Below are positions 8,599 through 17,596 of a DNA stretch of 64,000 nt, piece by piece (position 1 is the stretch's first letter; each line of letters starts with the position of its first letter). The stretch spans positions 1,674,001-1,738,000 of the forward strand of contig NZ_JBGFSP010000003.1 in assembly GCF_041227145.1 (NCBI RefSeq), in the 5' to 3' direction. Origin of the DNA: Bacteroides sp. AN502(2024). Lineage in GTDB: Bacteria > Bacteroidota > Bacteroidia > Bacteroidales > Bacteroidaceae. The notes under the pieces were generated by a model, which saw nothing but the letters and a program-made list of their open reading frames with translations, was not told where the DNA came from and ran no database searches. The position numbers were made by a program, and so were the translations under genes.

Positions 8599-9934
8599 CA
8601 ATATTGTCCTAAATAAATTTTGAGCATGAGCTAACTGACTATACTGTTAAGTATAGCCTCGAGAGTTCAAAATCAATCCCCCCTAATCGTTTTCGATGGT
8701 TTCGGGAGGTGGTGTAAATGGTTGATCAAGCCATTTTTGGAGGTCGATTTTGGTAAATGTGTTCAGCCGGAGCGTGACCACAAGGTTAGCCAATGCCCAT
8801 TTGTATCTTGCGATGTGCTTTAGCCATGTCAGAATCAGCATTGTAGTCATAGCAGTCCATATTTGGGTCTCTACGGCATTGCGGGATGTGCCGATAAAGC
8901 TCTTGATGCGTAGCAGTTGCTTGAGGTTGCGAAAGAAGATTTCTATGTTCCACCGAGCCTTGTACAGAGCCGCTATGCTTGATGCTGCCAATGTGAAGTT
9001 GTTTGTGAGTAACTCAATTTCAAAACCGTGTTCATCGTTCCATACTGCGATGCGACGTAAACGTTTGGGATATTTGGATTTGGCCGCCGAGAGTTCGAAC
9101 TCGATTATTTCGTCAATAAGTACATTCTGAGCGTGTTTTTCAGGCAAAGGCAACTCCTCTATGGCTTTGTACCGGATATTGTCTTTATGACGCACTACAA
9201 AGAACACGTTGCTGCTGTCCCAATTATTCAGCAATGAGTAGTCACAGTAGCCTCGGTCGGCTACTACAATACTATACGGATGTAACTCAATATCAAAAGC
9301 AGCTTTGTTGTCGGTGGTTTTGCCATCGGTGATATTCACGAACTCCGGCAAAAGACTGTCATAGTCCAATAGCGTGTGCATCTTGACCGCCCCCTTGGTG
9401 GTAGTGTAATGTGCCCAGTCATATATTGACAGAGTCAATGACACCAATGTGGAGTCGAGCAGTTTTATCGGCATCTTGAAACGGAACTTTCTTCGTTGCC
9501 ATAGGGCTTGCTGTCCGAAATACTGAAACAACGAGTAGAATATGCCGCGAAAAACCGAACTGTCTCGGTTGGCGTTCTGATATGCTACCGTTGACTTGGA
9601 TGGTGCACGGTTGATTCCCAAATGATTGAGGTTGCCGGTGGCTGATTTCAGCCCGTTTGAGATATCTCTGACTGAATCACATCCTGAGAATTGGCTGAAA
9701 ATCATGCTAACAAACTGACTCCATGTATTGTAGCCCTTGCAATGCTTGTCTGACCCCGAAGATTTTATGATTTTCCTGATATTTTCTTTCGGGAGATGTG
9801 ATATTACCTGTGCGAAAAGTGTTATATTTGCCATAGGAAGTAGATGAGTTGGTAGCTTGCTACTAAGGTAGTCATTTTACCTTAGTTCTACTTCCTTTTT
9901 ATTTGTTCCCCCCAATTTATTTAGGACAATATTG
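8599..9934 (-). mobile_element. IS4-family insertion sequence, copy 1
   Basis: The 1336-bp element is bounded by CAATATTGTCCTAAATAAAT and its inverted copy. It is flanked by a 9-bp direct duplication AGTTTTCCA (8590-8598 and 9935-9943). It carries one transposase gene. It is nearly identical to copy 2 (13533-14867) in the opposite orientation. Differences noted are one C in a C-run near 9908-9913 and one substitution near 9858. It separates the genes at 8398 and 10020 without disrupting either. Confidence 0.93.
8683..9834 (-). CDS. IS4-family transposase
   Basis: This 383-residue protein has an N-terminal DUF4372-like region (MANITLFAQVISHLPKENIR) and a DDE transposase core: LLDSTLVSL near residue 126, a second acidic site at VVADRGYCDYS (about 191-201), and the YKARWNIEIFFRNLKQ motif (Y-x-R-W-x-I-E-x-F-F) near 291-306. 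The gene is intact and the copy probably active. Its protein sequence is the same as that of copy 2. Confidence 0.95.
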   Translation of the reverse strand: MANITLFAQVISHLPKENIRKIIKSSGSDKHCKGYNTWSQFVSMIFSQFSGCDSVRDISNGLKSATGNLNHLGINRAPSKSTVAYQNANRDSSVFRGIFYSLFQYFGQQALWQRRKFRFKMPIKLLDSTLVSLTLSIYDWAHYTTTKGAVKMHTLLDYDSLLPEFVNITDGKTTDNKAAFDIELHPYSIVVADRGYCDYSLLNNWDSSNVFFVVRHKDNIRYKAIEELPLPEKHAQNVLIDEIIEFELSAAKSKYPKRLRRIAVWNDEHGFEIELLTNNFTLAASSIAALYKARWNIEIFFRNLKQLLRIKSFIGTSRNAVETQIWTAMTTMLILTWLKHIARYKWALANLVVTLRLNTFTKIDLQKWLDQPFTPPPETIEND

Positions 9935-9986
9935 AGTTTTCCATTACAAAAGTTTGCAAATACAATATTTAAACAAACTGAATGTG

Positions 9987-9994
9987 TATATTTG
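9987..9994 (+). promoter_or_regulatory. -7 promoter element before GT2 at 10020
   Basis: TATATTTG matches TAnnTTTG, 25 bases before the ATG. A TTTG at 9953-9956 is too distant (30 bases) to be its -33 partner. The element lies just outside the right end of IS4 copy 1. Confidence 0.5.
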
Positions 9995-10019
9995 CAGAAC
10001 CTAATTGATAGCAATAAAA

Positions 10020-10958
10020 ATGAAAAAATTAGCAATTATCATACCAGCTTATAAACCACGTTTTTTGCAAGAAACACTTGATTCTATCGCTAAACAAAAC
10101 AATCACGAATTTACCGTATATATTGGTGATGATGCAAGCCCCTACCCATTAGAGACCATAGTAGATTGTTACAAGAACAAATTTGACATTATATATCATC
10201 GTTTTGAACAAAATATGGGTAAAAAAGACCTACCCGGTCATTGGGAACGATGCATATTATTGTCAGAAGAAGAACTTATATGGCTTTTTTCAGATGACGA
10301 CTTAATGCCCTTTGATGGAGTAGCACGTGTAATTCAAGCCTCACAAAAACATTCTGATGGAAAATATATATTCCATTTCCCTTTAGAAGTCGTTGACGAG
10401 TATGGTAAACTAAAATATAAAAACCCTCCTTTTAAAACCGATTTAACTTCTGGATATGAATTTTTATTAGATAAATTATCTGGAAAAATTAGTTCTGCCG
10501 CCTGTGAGTATGTATTTAGCCGAACAGTATGGGAACAAACAGGAGGATTTATTAAGTTCCCTCTGGCTTGGTGCACCGATGATGCAACATGGGCTAAATT
10601 TGCAGAATTTACAGGAGGAATCATATCTTTACCAGGTAATCCCGTCAGTTGGAGAAATGCTGAAGGAGAGAATATATCAAACTCCACTCATTTCAACAAA
10701 GAAAAGATTAGAGCAACAATACTTTTCATAGAATGGATTGGTATAAACTACCATTCTCACCTTAACGAAAGAAAATTCAAAAAAGCAATCAAACGTTATA
10801 TATATAAATTCTTACAGCATTCGCTAAAGAACGACTTTAGCTTACACGACCTTTTACTTTTATACAATGCTCTAAAAAAACTCACACTAAATGTGTCTTT
10901 GCAAGTTTTAGTTCATCATGTTTGGAAGAAAATAAAAAGGCAATTAGCTAGCAATTAA
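10020..10958 (+). CDS. Glycosyltransferase family 2
   Basis: The protein has 312 residues from the ATG at 10020 (MKKLAIIIPAYKPRFLQETL). An in-frame TTG at 10005 is less likely. It shows YIGDDASPYP near residue 35 and a WLFSDDDLMP metal motif near 85-95. Its hydrophobic start is the first beta strand, not a signal peptide. It is one of three glycosyltransferase genes between the inverted IS4 copies and has its own promoter. Acceptor and donor are unknown. Confidence 0.88.
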   Translation: MKKLAIIIPAYKPRFLQETLDSIAKQNNHEFTVYIGDDASPYPLETIVDCYKNKFDIIYHRFEQNMGKKDLPGHWERCILLSEEELIWLFSDDDLMPFDGVARVIQASQKHSDGKYIFHFPLEVVDEYGKLKYKNPPFKTDLTSGYEFLLDKLSGKISSAACEYVFSRTVWEQTGGFIKFPLAWCTDDATWAKFAEFTGGIISLPGNPVSWRNAEGENISNSTHFNKEKIRATILFIEWIGINYHSHLNERKFKKAIKRYIYKFLQHSLKNDFSLHDLLLLYNALKKLTLNVSLQVLVHHVWKKIKRQLASN

Positions 10959-11054
10959 TAAGTTGCCTTATATTTTCGAATTTAAAGAATACCCTTACTA
11001 ACAATGTCCTTTAAGAATTTTACTACAACAACTATAAACGACTATACTCTTCAA

Positions 11055-12059
11055 TTATTCCAATAGAGATGACAAGCTAACACAATAATTATCGATAGAA
11101 AACTGCTGCGCTTTTCTCAAAGACATTTTTTTTAACGAATTGAGCAACTCTCGATCATTTGCTAAGATCATAAGACTCTTTATAAAATCATCGGGAGAAG
11201 AACAGAAACATGCGTTGGTCTCATCGCAATAGTCTCGTATAGATCCAACATCACTAACCACCATCGCTAATCCTGTTGCCATTGAAGTACAAATTACATT
11301 ACTTCCAATAGTGTCCTTCATCACATTTAATGAAATATCAGAATCATTCATATAATGCTTTAATTCCGCCTCAGGAACATACCCCACCAATGTTACATTC
11401 TTTAAGCCTGAAAACAAATAATCAATTTTCTCCCGCCCTTTGCATATATAAAAATGAATTTGCGGAAGTCTTGAAACAATATAAGCTATCTGCTCAAAAT
11501 CACGTGCCAAGGCACCCATTACTATTACCTTGACATCATCACCTCTGTTATATAGATTTGTAGAAGGAGTATAATAATTATTATCGACATAATGAAATGA
11601 AGTATAAACATTCTCTATTCCTAAATTATTAAGATAGCATGTCAAACTACTTCCCAACGTTACAATTTCTGTAACAAATCGTGAACTCTTCTTTATTTGT
11701 GCTTTCGAATATCGCCTTTCCAATTTTTCAGGAACAAGATGCACCATAGCATATATAGGTGCTTTAGGACATATAAAGCGTATTATTTTTGCAAACAATA
11801 TTTGATATGAATCTCTATGCAAATATTCAGTGAGAATAAATTTATCTCCCGATTTATATGCCATTGCTAATTTGAGTGCCGTAAAAAGAACAGAGATTTT
11901 CTTCCCCTTTTTCCCCTTATCCAAAAAACGCCTCCCCATATTGAAAGTATACATTTTATACAATTCAGGATTTCTTTTTTGAATATATTCATAAAGATAC
12001 CTCATTCCTGTATGATTACCAGATGTTGAAGGCCAATCATAACAAATAATATATATCAT
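11055..12059 (-). CDS. Glycosyltransferase, GT-B fold (GT4-like)
   Basis: The protein has 334 residues from the ATG at 12059 (MIYIICYDWPSTSGNHTG); a start nine codons upstream is possible. The N-terminal half has a Rossmann-like start and a glycine-rich loop. The C-terminal half has VKVIVMGALARDF, then TLVGYVPEAELKHYMNDSDI and CTSMATGLAMVVSDVGSIRDY, the donor-binding region of GT4-like enzymes; the usual E-x7-E is poorly kept. It is transcribed opposite to both neighbours inside the IS4-bracketed segment. Confidence 0.75.
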   Translation of the reverse strand: MIYIICYDWPSTSGNHTGMRYLYEYIQKRNPELYKMYTFNMGRRFLDKGKKGKKISVLFTALKLAMAYKSGDKFILTEYLHRDSYQILFAKIIRFICPKAPIYAMVHLVPEKLERRYSKAQIKKSSRFVTEIVTLGSSLTCYLNNLGIENVYTSFHYVDNNYYTPSTNLYNRGDDVKVIVMGALARDFEQIAYIVSRLPQIHFYICKGREKIDYLFSGLKNVTLVGYVPEAELKHYMNDSDISLNVMKDTIGSNVICTSMATGLAMVVSDVGSIRDYCDETNACFCSSPDDFIKSLMILANDRELLNSLKKMSLRKAQQFSIDNYCVSLSSLLE

Positions 12060-12157
12060 ATTATTAAAATTTAAATTAAAGAACAATAGTCTTAAACAAT
12101 AGAGGAATTGCAGAATTTACATCAGTCCTATTATTTAGACAAACATAATATTCAGAA

Positions 12158-12165
12158 CAAAGGTA
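12158..12165 (-). promoter_or_regulatory. -7 promoter element for the leftward GT-B gene
   Basis: The minus strand reads TACCTTTG (full TAnnTTTG), about 100 bases before the start at 12059. No -33 partner is at the right distance. Confidence 0.45.
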
Positions 12166-12257
12166 ATGAAAATAATCCAAAGTTTTATTCTAATGAAATT
12201 ATTCTTTTCTATTATAGCGCAAGCTCGGGATAAGAAATCAATAAAAAACGAAATAAC

Positions 12258-12288
12258 TTTCATCATTAAGAATATTAAAGTAACTTTG
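12258..12288 (+). promoter_or_regulatory. -33/-7 promoter for GT2 at 12332
   Basis: TTTC (12258-12261) and TAACTTTG (12281-12288) are separated by 19 bases. The -7 is a full match, and the -33 differs by one base from TTTG. Confidence 0.55.
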
Positions 12289-12331
12289 TAATCACCTAAT
12301 ATTATTGTGTCATAATGAATTAAAGAAAAGT

Positions 12332-13342
12332 ATGTGCTTAATAACTCTCTCAATGCCTATTTATAATGTAGAAAAATACATTAAACGTGCCTTGTTATCT
12401 GCATTAAACCAAACTTATCAAAAATTAGAGATTTTGATAGTAGACGATTTAGGACATGATAACAGTATGAATATAGTCCACCAACTTAAAAGCACACATC
12501 CTAGAGGTAACTGCATCCGTATAATTACGCATAAAAAAAATCTCGGTTTGGGAGGAACGAGAAACACAGCAATTGAATTTGCTCGAGGAAAATATCTATA
12601 CTTTATGGATAGCGACGATGCTATTGTTCCTGATTGCATTGAAACCTTATATAATGTTATTTCACAAGAAAAAGTAGACTTTGTTGCAGCTGGAATCAAT
12701 CAAATTGATGAAAATGAAAATTCACTCAAAATTACTAACTACCCTAATATAACACGAAAAGGTAAATTATGCATGGCTCAATATTTTTATGAAGAAAAAA
12801 ATGATATATGGGTAACTACATGGAATAAATTATATAATCTTTCTTTTTTAAAAGAATTTCATATTCATTTTTTGGAACACGTGTACCACGAAGACATAGT
12901 AATGCATGCTATGCTCGCTTTAAATACCAGATCATTTACCTTAACTAACCGAACAACTTATCTTTATAATTGCAAGAGAGAAGATTCTATTACAAATATG
13001 GGGCAAGGCTACACCTTAAAGCATCTAAATGATCTTACCATAGTTTTTAGTGAAATCAGGAGATTAATACAAGCAGACAACAACCTTAGCAAACATCTTC
13101 AAAAAGAAATAAACTTATATTATTTATTTGAAATTTATCATCGATACCTACCAGCGATGTACTCGAACATAAAAAAGGTTGACTTAATAAAAGGATTAGC
13201 AAGGCTCTCTCAAAACTGTATCCCTCCTATTTTGGAAACCCGACTAACCCTCAAATCTATAAAACGCTTTTTGTTCCTAAAGCTTCCCTTTAGCATTCAG
13301 TATCTAATTAAAAGTCATAAATACAAAAATGACAGAACCTAG
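12332..13342 (+). CDS. Glycosyltransferase family 2
   Basis: The protein has 336 residues from the ATG at 12332 (MCLITLSMPIYNVEKYIKRA). A TTG nine codons upstream is less likely. The motifs are LIVDDLGHDNS near residue 37 and the metal-binding YFMDSDDAIVP near 92-102, followed by a GT2-type C-terminal region with VYHEDIVMHA. It is the third glycosyltransferase between the two IS4 copies and ends 190 bases before copy 2. Confidence 0.88.
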   Translation: MCLITLSMPIYNVEKYIKRALLSALNQTYQKLEILIVDDLGHDNSMNIVHQLKSTHPRGNCIRIITHKKNLGLGGTRNTAIEFARGKYLYFMDSDDAIVPDCIETLYNVISQEKVDFVAAGINQIDENENSLKITNYPNITRKGKLCMAQYFYEEKNDIWVTTWNKLYNLSFLKEFHIHFLEHVYHEDIVMHAMLALNTRSFTLTNRTTYLYNCKREDSITNMGQGYTLKHLNDLTIVFSEIRRLIQADNNLSKHLQKEINLYYLFEIYHRYLPAMYSNIKKVDLIKGLARLSQNCIPPILETRLTLKSIKRFLFLKLPFSIQYLIKSHKYKNDRT

Positions 13343-13532
13343 GCGGGAAAACTATCAACAAACAGTATATTATAAGAAGTTTCTTAGAAAACATCATTTT
13401 CATTTACTAAATTTACAGTCCTATACCTCTTGAAGACGTGGAAAAGACATCTCTTTATTCCTAATTTATCTTAGTTATTATAATAAACTGATAGCAAAGA
13501 TACGGATATTATTCTTAAAAAGGATGCTAACC

Positions 13533-14867
13533 CAATATTGTCCTAAATAAATTGGGGGAACAAATAAAAAGGAAGTAGAACTAAGGTAAAATGACTACCT
13601 TAGTAGCGAGCTACCAACTCATCTACTTCCTATGGCAAATATAACACTTTTCGCACAGGTAATATCACATCTCCCGAAAGAAAATATCAGGAAAATCATA
13701 AAATCTTCGGGGTCAGACAAGCATTGTAAGGGCTACAATACATGGAGTCAGTTTGTTAGCATGATTTTCAGCCAATTCTCAGGATGTGATTCAGTCAGAG
13801 ATATCTCAAACGGGCTGAAATCAGCCACCGGCAACCTCAATCATTTGGGAATCAACCGTGCACCATCCAAGTCAACGGTAGCATATCAGAACGCCAACCG
13901 AGACAGTTCGGTTTTTCGCGGCATATTCTACTCGTTGTTTCAGTATTTCGGACAGCAAGCCCTATGGCAACGAAGAAAGTTCCGTTTCAAGATGCCGATA
14001 AAACTGCTCGACTCCACATTGGTGTCATTGACTCTGTCAATATATGACTGGGCACATTACACTACCACCAAGGGGGCGGTCAAGATGCACACGCTATTGG
14101 ACTATGACAGTCTTTTGCCGGAGTTCGTGAATATCACCGATGGCAAAACCACCGACAACAAAGCTGCTTTTGATATTGAGTTACATCCGTATAGTATTGT
14201 AGTAGCCGACCGAGGCTACTGTGACTACTCATTGTTGAATAATTGGGACAGCAGCAACGTGTTCTTTGTAGTGCGTCATAAAGACAATATCCGGTACAAA
14301 GCCATAGAGGAGTTGCCTTTGCCTGAAAAACACGCTCAGAATGTACTTATTGACGAAATAATCGAGTTCGAACTCTCGGCGGCCAAATCCAAATATCCCA
14401 AACGTTTACGTCGCATCGCAGTATGGAACGATGAACACGGTTTTGAAATTGAGTTACTCACAAACAACTTCACATTGGCAGCATCAAGCATAGCGGCTCT
14501 GTACAAGGCTCGGTGGAACATAGAAATCTTCTTTCGCAACCTCAAGCAACTGCTACGCATCAAGAGCTTTATCGGCACATCCCGCAATGCCGTAGAGACC
14601 CAAATATGGACTGCTATGACTACAATGCTGATTCTGACATGGCTAAAGCACATCGCAAGATACAAATGGGCATTGGCTAACCTTGTGGTCACGCTCCGGC
14701 TGAACACATTTACCAAAATCGACCTCCAAAAATGGCTTGATCAACCATTTACACCACCTCCCGAAACCATCGAAAACGATTAGGGGGGATTGATTTTGAA
14801 CTCTCGAGGCTATACTTAACAGTATAGTCAGTTAGCTCATGCTCAAAATTTATTTAGGACAATATTG
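13533..14867 (+). mobile_element. IS4-family insertion sequence, copy 2
   Basis: The 1335-bp element has the same terminal inverted repeats as copy 1 and a different 9-bp target duplication, ATGCTAACC (13524-13532 and 14868-14876). The two copies therefore inserted independently and are not the ends of one composite transposon. It lies in the opposite orientation to copy 1. Its right end is about 40 bases from the -33 of the next operon. Confidence 0.93.
13632..14783 (+). CDS. IS4-family transposase
   Basis: This 383-residue protein is identical as translated to that of copy 1, with the same DDE core and YxRWxIExFF signature. It reads rightwards towards the operon at 14992. A small palindrome near 14809-14826 (arms CTATACT/AGTATAG) follows the stop codon and could limit read-through. 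Confidence 0.95.
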   Translation: MANITLFAQVISHLPKENIRKIIKSSGSDKHCKGYNTWSQFVSMIFSQFSGCDSVRDISNGLKSATGNLNHLGINRAPSKSTVAYQNANRDSSVFRGIFYSLFQYFGQQALWQRRKFRFKMPIKLLDSTLVSLTLSIYDWAHYTTTKGAVKMHTLLDYDSLLPEFVNITDGKTTDNKAAFDIELHPYSIVVADRGYCDYSLLNNWDSSNVFFVVRHKDNIRYKAIEELPLPEKHAQNVLIDEIIEFELSAAKSKYPKRLRRIAVWNDEHGFEIELLTNNFTLAASSIAALYKARWNIEIFFRNLKQLLRIKSFIGTSRNAVETQIWTAMTTMLILTWLKHIARYKWALANLVVTLRLNTFTKIDLQKWLDQPFTPPPETIEND

Positions 14868-14906
14868 ATGCTAACCCTCTAATGTTTAGCAAAAAAGCCT
14901 TTAACG

Positions 14907-14938
14907 CTTGTCACAACCAAATAAAATGTATACATTTG
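14907..14938 (+). promoter_or_regulatory. -33/-7 promoter of the GT2-HisC-LicC-LicD operon
   Basis: CTTG (14907-14910) and TACATTTG (14931-14938) are 20 bases apart. The -7 is a full match and the -33 has one mismatch. It is followed 53 bases later by the ATG at 14992. Confidence 0.6.
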
Positions 14939-14991
14939 TAGAATTTTAGTGCAAGCCCCCTTAACTATTTAACTAACTTAGTAATAATTAT

Positions 14992-15801
14992 ATGAATAAA
15001 CCAATGGCGAGCAACATAAGTACATCGCTAATTATATCCACCTATAATAGAAGCGACGCATTAGAATTATGCGTTAAAAGCGTGCTACGTCAATCTCTCC
15101 TTCCTAATGAAATCATCATTGCCGATGATGGTTCTAAAGAAGATACAAGAGAACTAATTCATCAATTGGCTGTTTCTTCCGAAGTCCCCATTATTCATGT
15201 TTGGCATGAAGATTTAGGTTTCAGACTGGCCTCCATCCGCAACAAAGCTATTGCGAAAGCATCTAAAGAATATATCATACAAATTGACGGAGATATCGTC
15301 TTACACAAAGATTTCGTCAAAGATCATGTACATTTTGCTAAAAAAGGCAGTTTCGTAACCGGTAGCCGTGTATTAATCCGGGAAGGTTTAACCCAAAAGA
15401 TGCTAGCAGAAAGGAACTGTATTATCTCTATTCACGACAAAGGTACTAAGAATGCAATCAACGGAGTACATTTGCCTTGGCTAAGCCCATTACTTCAGCA
15501 TTATCGCCAATGGGATATTTCATATTCCAGAGGATGCAATATGGCTTTCTGGAAAGAGGATTTATTAAAAGTCAATGGGTACAATGAAGCTATTACCGGA
15601 TGGGGAAGCGAAGATCATGAATTAGTGTGCCGCCTTATCAACAGCGGTGTACGCAAGCGTACCATCAAATTTGCGGGAATTGTGTTCCATCTTCATCACG
15701 AACTACATGGAACAGATAATTTGAGCAACAACCGCAGCATTTTGAACGAAACGAAAGTCAGGAAACTAACCTGGTGCGATAAAGGAATCATACAAAACTA
15801 A
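14992..15801 (+). CDS. Glycosyltransferase, GT2 with GT7-like C-terminal region
   Basis: This 269-residue protein opens MNKPMASNISTSLIISTYNR. It has IIADDGSKEDT near residue 42, the metal motif IQIDGDIVLH near 96-105, and SYSRGCNMAFWKEDLLKVNG followed by TGWGSEDHELVCRL (about 178-218). That last part is the Glyco_transf_7C (galactosyltransferase-like) signature. It heads a tight rightward operon, with only 2 bases to the next gene. It probably transfers a hexose or hexosamine in surface glycan assembly. Confidence 0.87.
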   Translation: MNKPMASNISTSLIISTYNRSDALELCVKSVLRQSLLPNEIIIADDGSKEDTRELIHQLAVSSEVPIIHVWHEDLGFRLASIRNKAIAKASKEYIIQIDGDIVLHKDFVKDHVHFAKKGSFVTGSRVLIREGLTQKMLAERNCIISIHDKGTKNAINGVHLPWLSPLLQHYRQWDISYSRGCNMAFWKEDLLKVNGYNEAITGWGSEDHELVCRLINSGVRKRTIKFAGIVFHLHHELHGTDNLSNNRSILNETKVRKLTWCDKGIIQN

Positions 15802-15803
15802 TA

Positions 15804-16853
15804 ATGGAAAAGAATTTGAACTTTTTAGATCGAAACGAATTTAACTACAGTCCATCAAAAGAAGTAGTAGAAGCTTTAAAAAACTTCGATATAAATAAAC
15901 TTTGTTTTTATACCCGCATTTATGATGAAGGAAAGAAAAGTATATTATCTGTTTTCTTATCCGAACTTTACGATATAGATGAAACACAAGTCTTATTAGG
16001 ATACGGCGGAGAAGATATTCTGAAACAAGCTGTACACTACTTCCTGACTCAAGAAGATGGAAATAAAACGATGTTGATTCCCAAGTTCTCATGGTGGTAT
16101 TATAAATCAATTGCAGATGAGGTGAATGGACATACTTTGCAATATCCTCTCTACGAAGACGGAAATACTTTTAAATATGACTTTGAGACGCTAAAAGATA
16201 TGATTCGGAAAGAGAATCCGAAGATTCTTTTACTAGCTTCTCCCAATAACCCTACCGGCAATGGTTTGACTCCGAAAGAATTGGATGAACTACTTGCAGA
16301 AGTACCCGGCCAAACAGTAGTATTGATAGACGAAGCATACGCTTCTTTTGTTTCAACCGATACCAGTTATATCAAAAAGCTGGTTAATAAATATCCGAAT
16401 TTGATTATTTCCCGTACCTTATCTAAATTTTATGGATTGCCGGGTTTACGTATGGGATTCGGATTTATGAGTAAGGAGCTGGAAAAATTCAGCAGATACA
16501 GCAATAAATATCTGGGATACAACCGGATATCCGAAGATATCGCCATTGCGGCTCTTAAATCGGACGCACACTACCGAAACATCGCAAAACTGATGAACGA
16601 AGACCGTGAGCGTTACGAAAAGGAAATCGGCGTGTTGCCCGGATTCAAAGTATATGAATCGGTTGCCAACTTTATTTTAATCAAATACCCGATAGAGCTG
16701 AAAGAGGCTTTACAAAAGGCTTTTGCTGAACAGAGTTATAAAGTGAAATTTATGAATGAACCGGATATCAATACTCATTTGCGTATCACATTGGGTCGCC
16801 CAGAGCAGAACCGGATCGTTATAGATACAATCAAAGAAATCGCATCCAAATGA
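15804..16853 (+). CDS. PLP-dependent aminotransferase, HisC-like (class I/II)
   Basis: This 349-residue fold-type I PLP enzyme has LGYGGEDILKQA (cofactor phosphate side), LLASPNNPTGN near residue 148, VLIDEAYASF near 172-181, the Schiff-base lysine in SRTLSKFYGLPGLRMGFG near 200-217, and HLRITLGRPEQN near the end. It is similar to histidinol-phosphate aminotransferase, but the setting between a GT2 and LicC/LicD points to surface-glycan work. Related HisC-like enzymes in Campylobacter capsule loci make serinol phosphate or ethanolamine phosphate. By analogy it may supply an amino-alkyl phosphate for the next enzyme; the substrate is inferred. It overlaps licC by 4 bases. Confidence 0.85.
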   Translation: MEKNLNFLDRNEFNYSPSKEVVEALKNFDINKLCFYTRIYDEGKKSILSVFLSELYDIDETQVLLGYGGEDILKQAVHYFLTQEDGNKTMLIPKFSWWYYKSIADEVNGHTLQYPLYEDGNTFKYDFETLKDMIRKENPKILLLASPNNPTGNGLTPKELDELLAEVPGQTVVLIDEAYASFVSTDTSYIKKLVNKYPNLIISRTLSKFYGLPGLRMGFGFMSKELEKFSRYSNKYLGYNRISEDIAIAALKSDAHYRNIAKLMNEDRERYEKEIGVLPGFKVYESVANFILIKYPIELKEALQKAFAEQSYKVKFMNEPDINTHLRITLGRPEQNRIVIDTIKEIASK

Positions 16854-17581
16854 AAGCAATAATATTAGCCGCAGGAATAGCTTCACGCTTACGCCCGCTG
16901 ACCGATACGACGCCCAAATGTCTTCTCAAGATAGGAGAACGATGCCTTTTGGAAAGGGCTTTTGATGCTCTGATACAAAACGGATTTGATGAATTCATCA
17001 TTGTCACCGGGTATCGCCAGCAGCAAATCGTTGATTTCCTACAGGCACATTATCCAACCCAAGATATTACTTTCATCTATAATGACAGGTATGAATCAAC
17101 CAACAATATCTATTCATTATGGCTCACCCGCCCATATACGGATGGGGAGGAAATTCTGTTATTAGACAGCGACATTGTATTCGATCCGCAGATTGTAGAG
17201 AAGCTGCTTCATTCGGATAAGGACGACATATTGGCACTGAATCGCCATGAGCTCGGAGCAGAAGAAATAAAAGTCATCGTGGACGACGCACAAAAGGTCG
17301 TGGAAATCAGCAAAGTCTGTTCGATATCCGATGCTATCGGAGAGTCCATCGGTATCGAAAAGATATCAGCTGAATATACCAAGGCGCTATTCCGTGAACT
17401 GGAAATTATGATTACTACCGAAGGACTGGATAATATATTCTACGAACGGGCTTTTGAGAGACTGATTCCACAAGGATATAGTCTTTACGTTATGGACACC
17501 ACCGAGTTCTTCTCGGCCGAACTGGACACAGTAGAGGACTTTCAACAGGCACAGAAGCTGATTCCATCCAGTCTTTATTAA
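16850..17581 (+). CDS. Nucleotidyltransferase, LicC-like (CTP:phospho-alcohol cytidylyltransferase candidate)
   Basis: This 243-residue NTP_transferase-fold protein starts MKAIILAAGIASRLRPLTDT with K24 in TPKCLL, the nucleotide-binding signature. It also has YESTNNIYSLW near residue 80 (a motif typical of LicC/PntC-type enzymes) and LLLDSDIVF with a metal aspartate near 105. LicC makes CDP-choline from phosphocholine. Here choline uptake and kinase genes are absent and a PLP enzyme precedes it, so another amino-phosphate is more likely. It overlaps the preceding gene by ATGA and is translationally coupled. Confidence 0.82.
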   Translation: MKAIILAAGIASRLRPLTDTTPKCLLKIGERCLLERAFDALIQNGFDEFIIVTGYRQQQIVDFLQAHYPTQDITFIYNDRYESTNNIYSLWLTRPYTDGEEILLLDSDIVFDPQIVEKLLHSDKDDILALNRHELGAEEIKVIVDDAQKVVEISKVCSISDAIGESIGIEKISAEYTKALFRELEIMITTEGLDNIFYERAFERLIPQGYSLYVMDTTEFFSAELDTVEDFQQAQKLIPSSLY

Positions 17582-17596
17582 TTAAAATCAGATAAA

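Noticed and set aside
12135..12353. 72-codon frame on the minus strand
   Set aside because: It covers the promoter and start of the GT2 gene at 12332, is AT-driven and hydrophobic, and has no family likeness.
13343..13532. Possible invertible promoter next to glycosyltransferase genes
   Set aside because: No short inverted repeat pair flanking a promoter and no local invertase gene. Only the IS4 pair could mediate inversion.
8599..14867. Composite transposon made of two IS4 copies
   Set aside because: Each copy has its own, different 9-bp target duplication, so they inserted separately.
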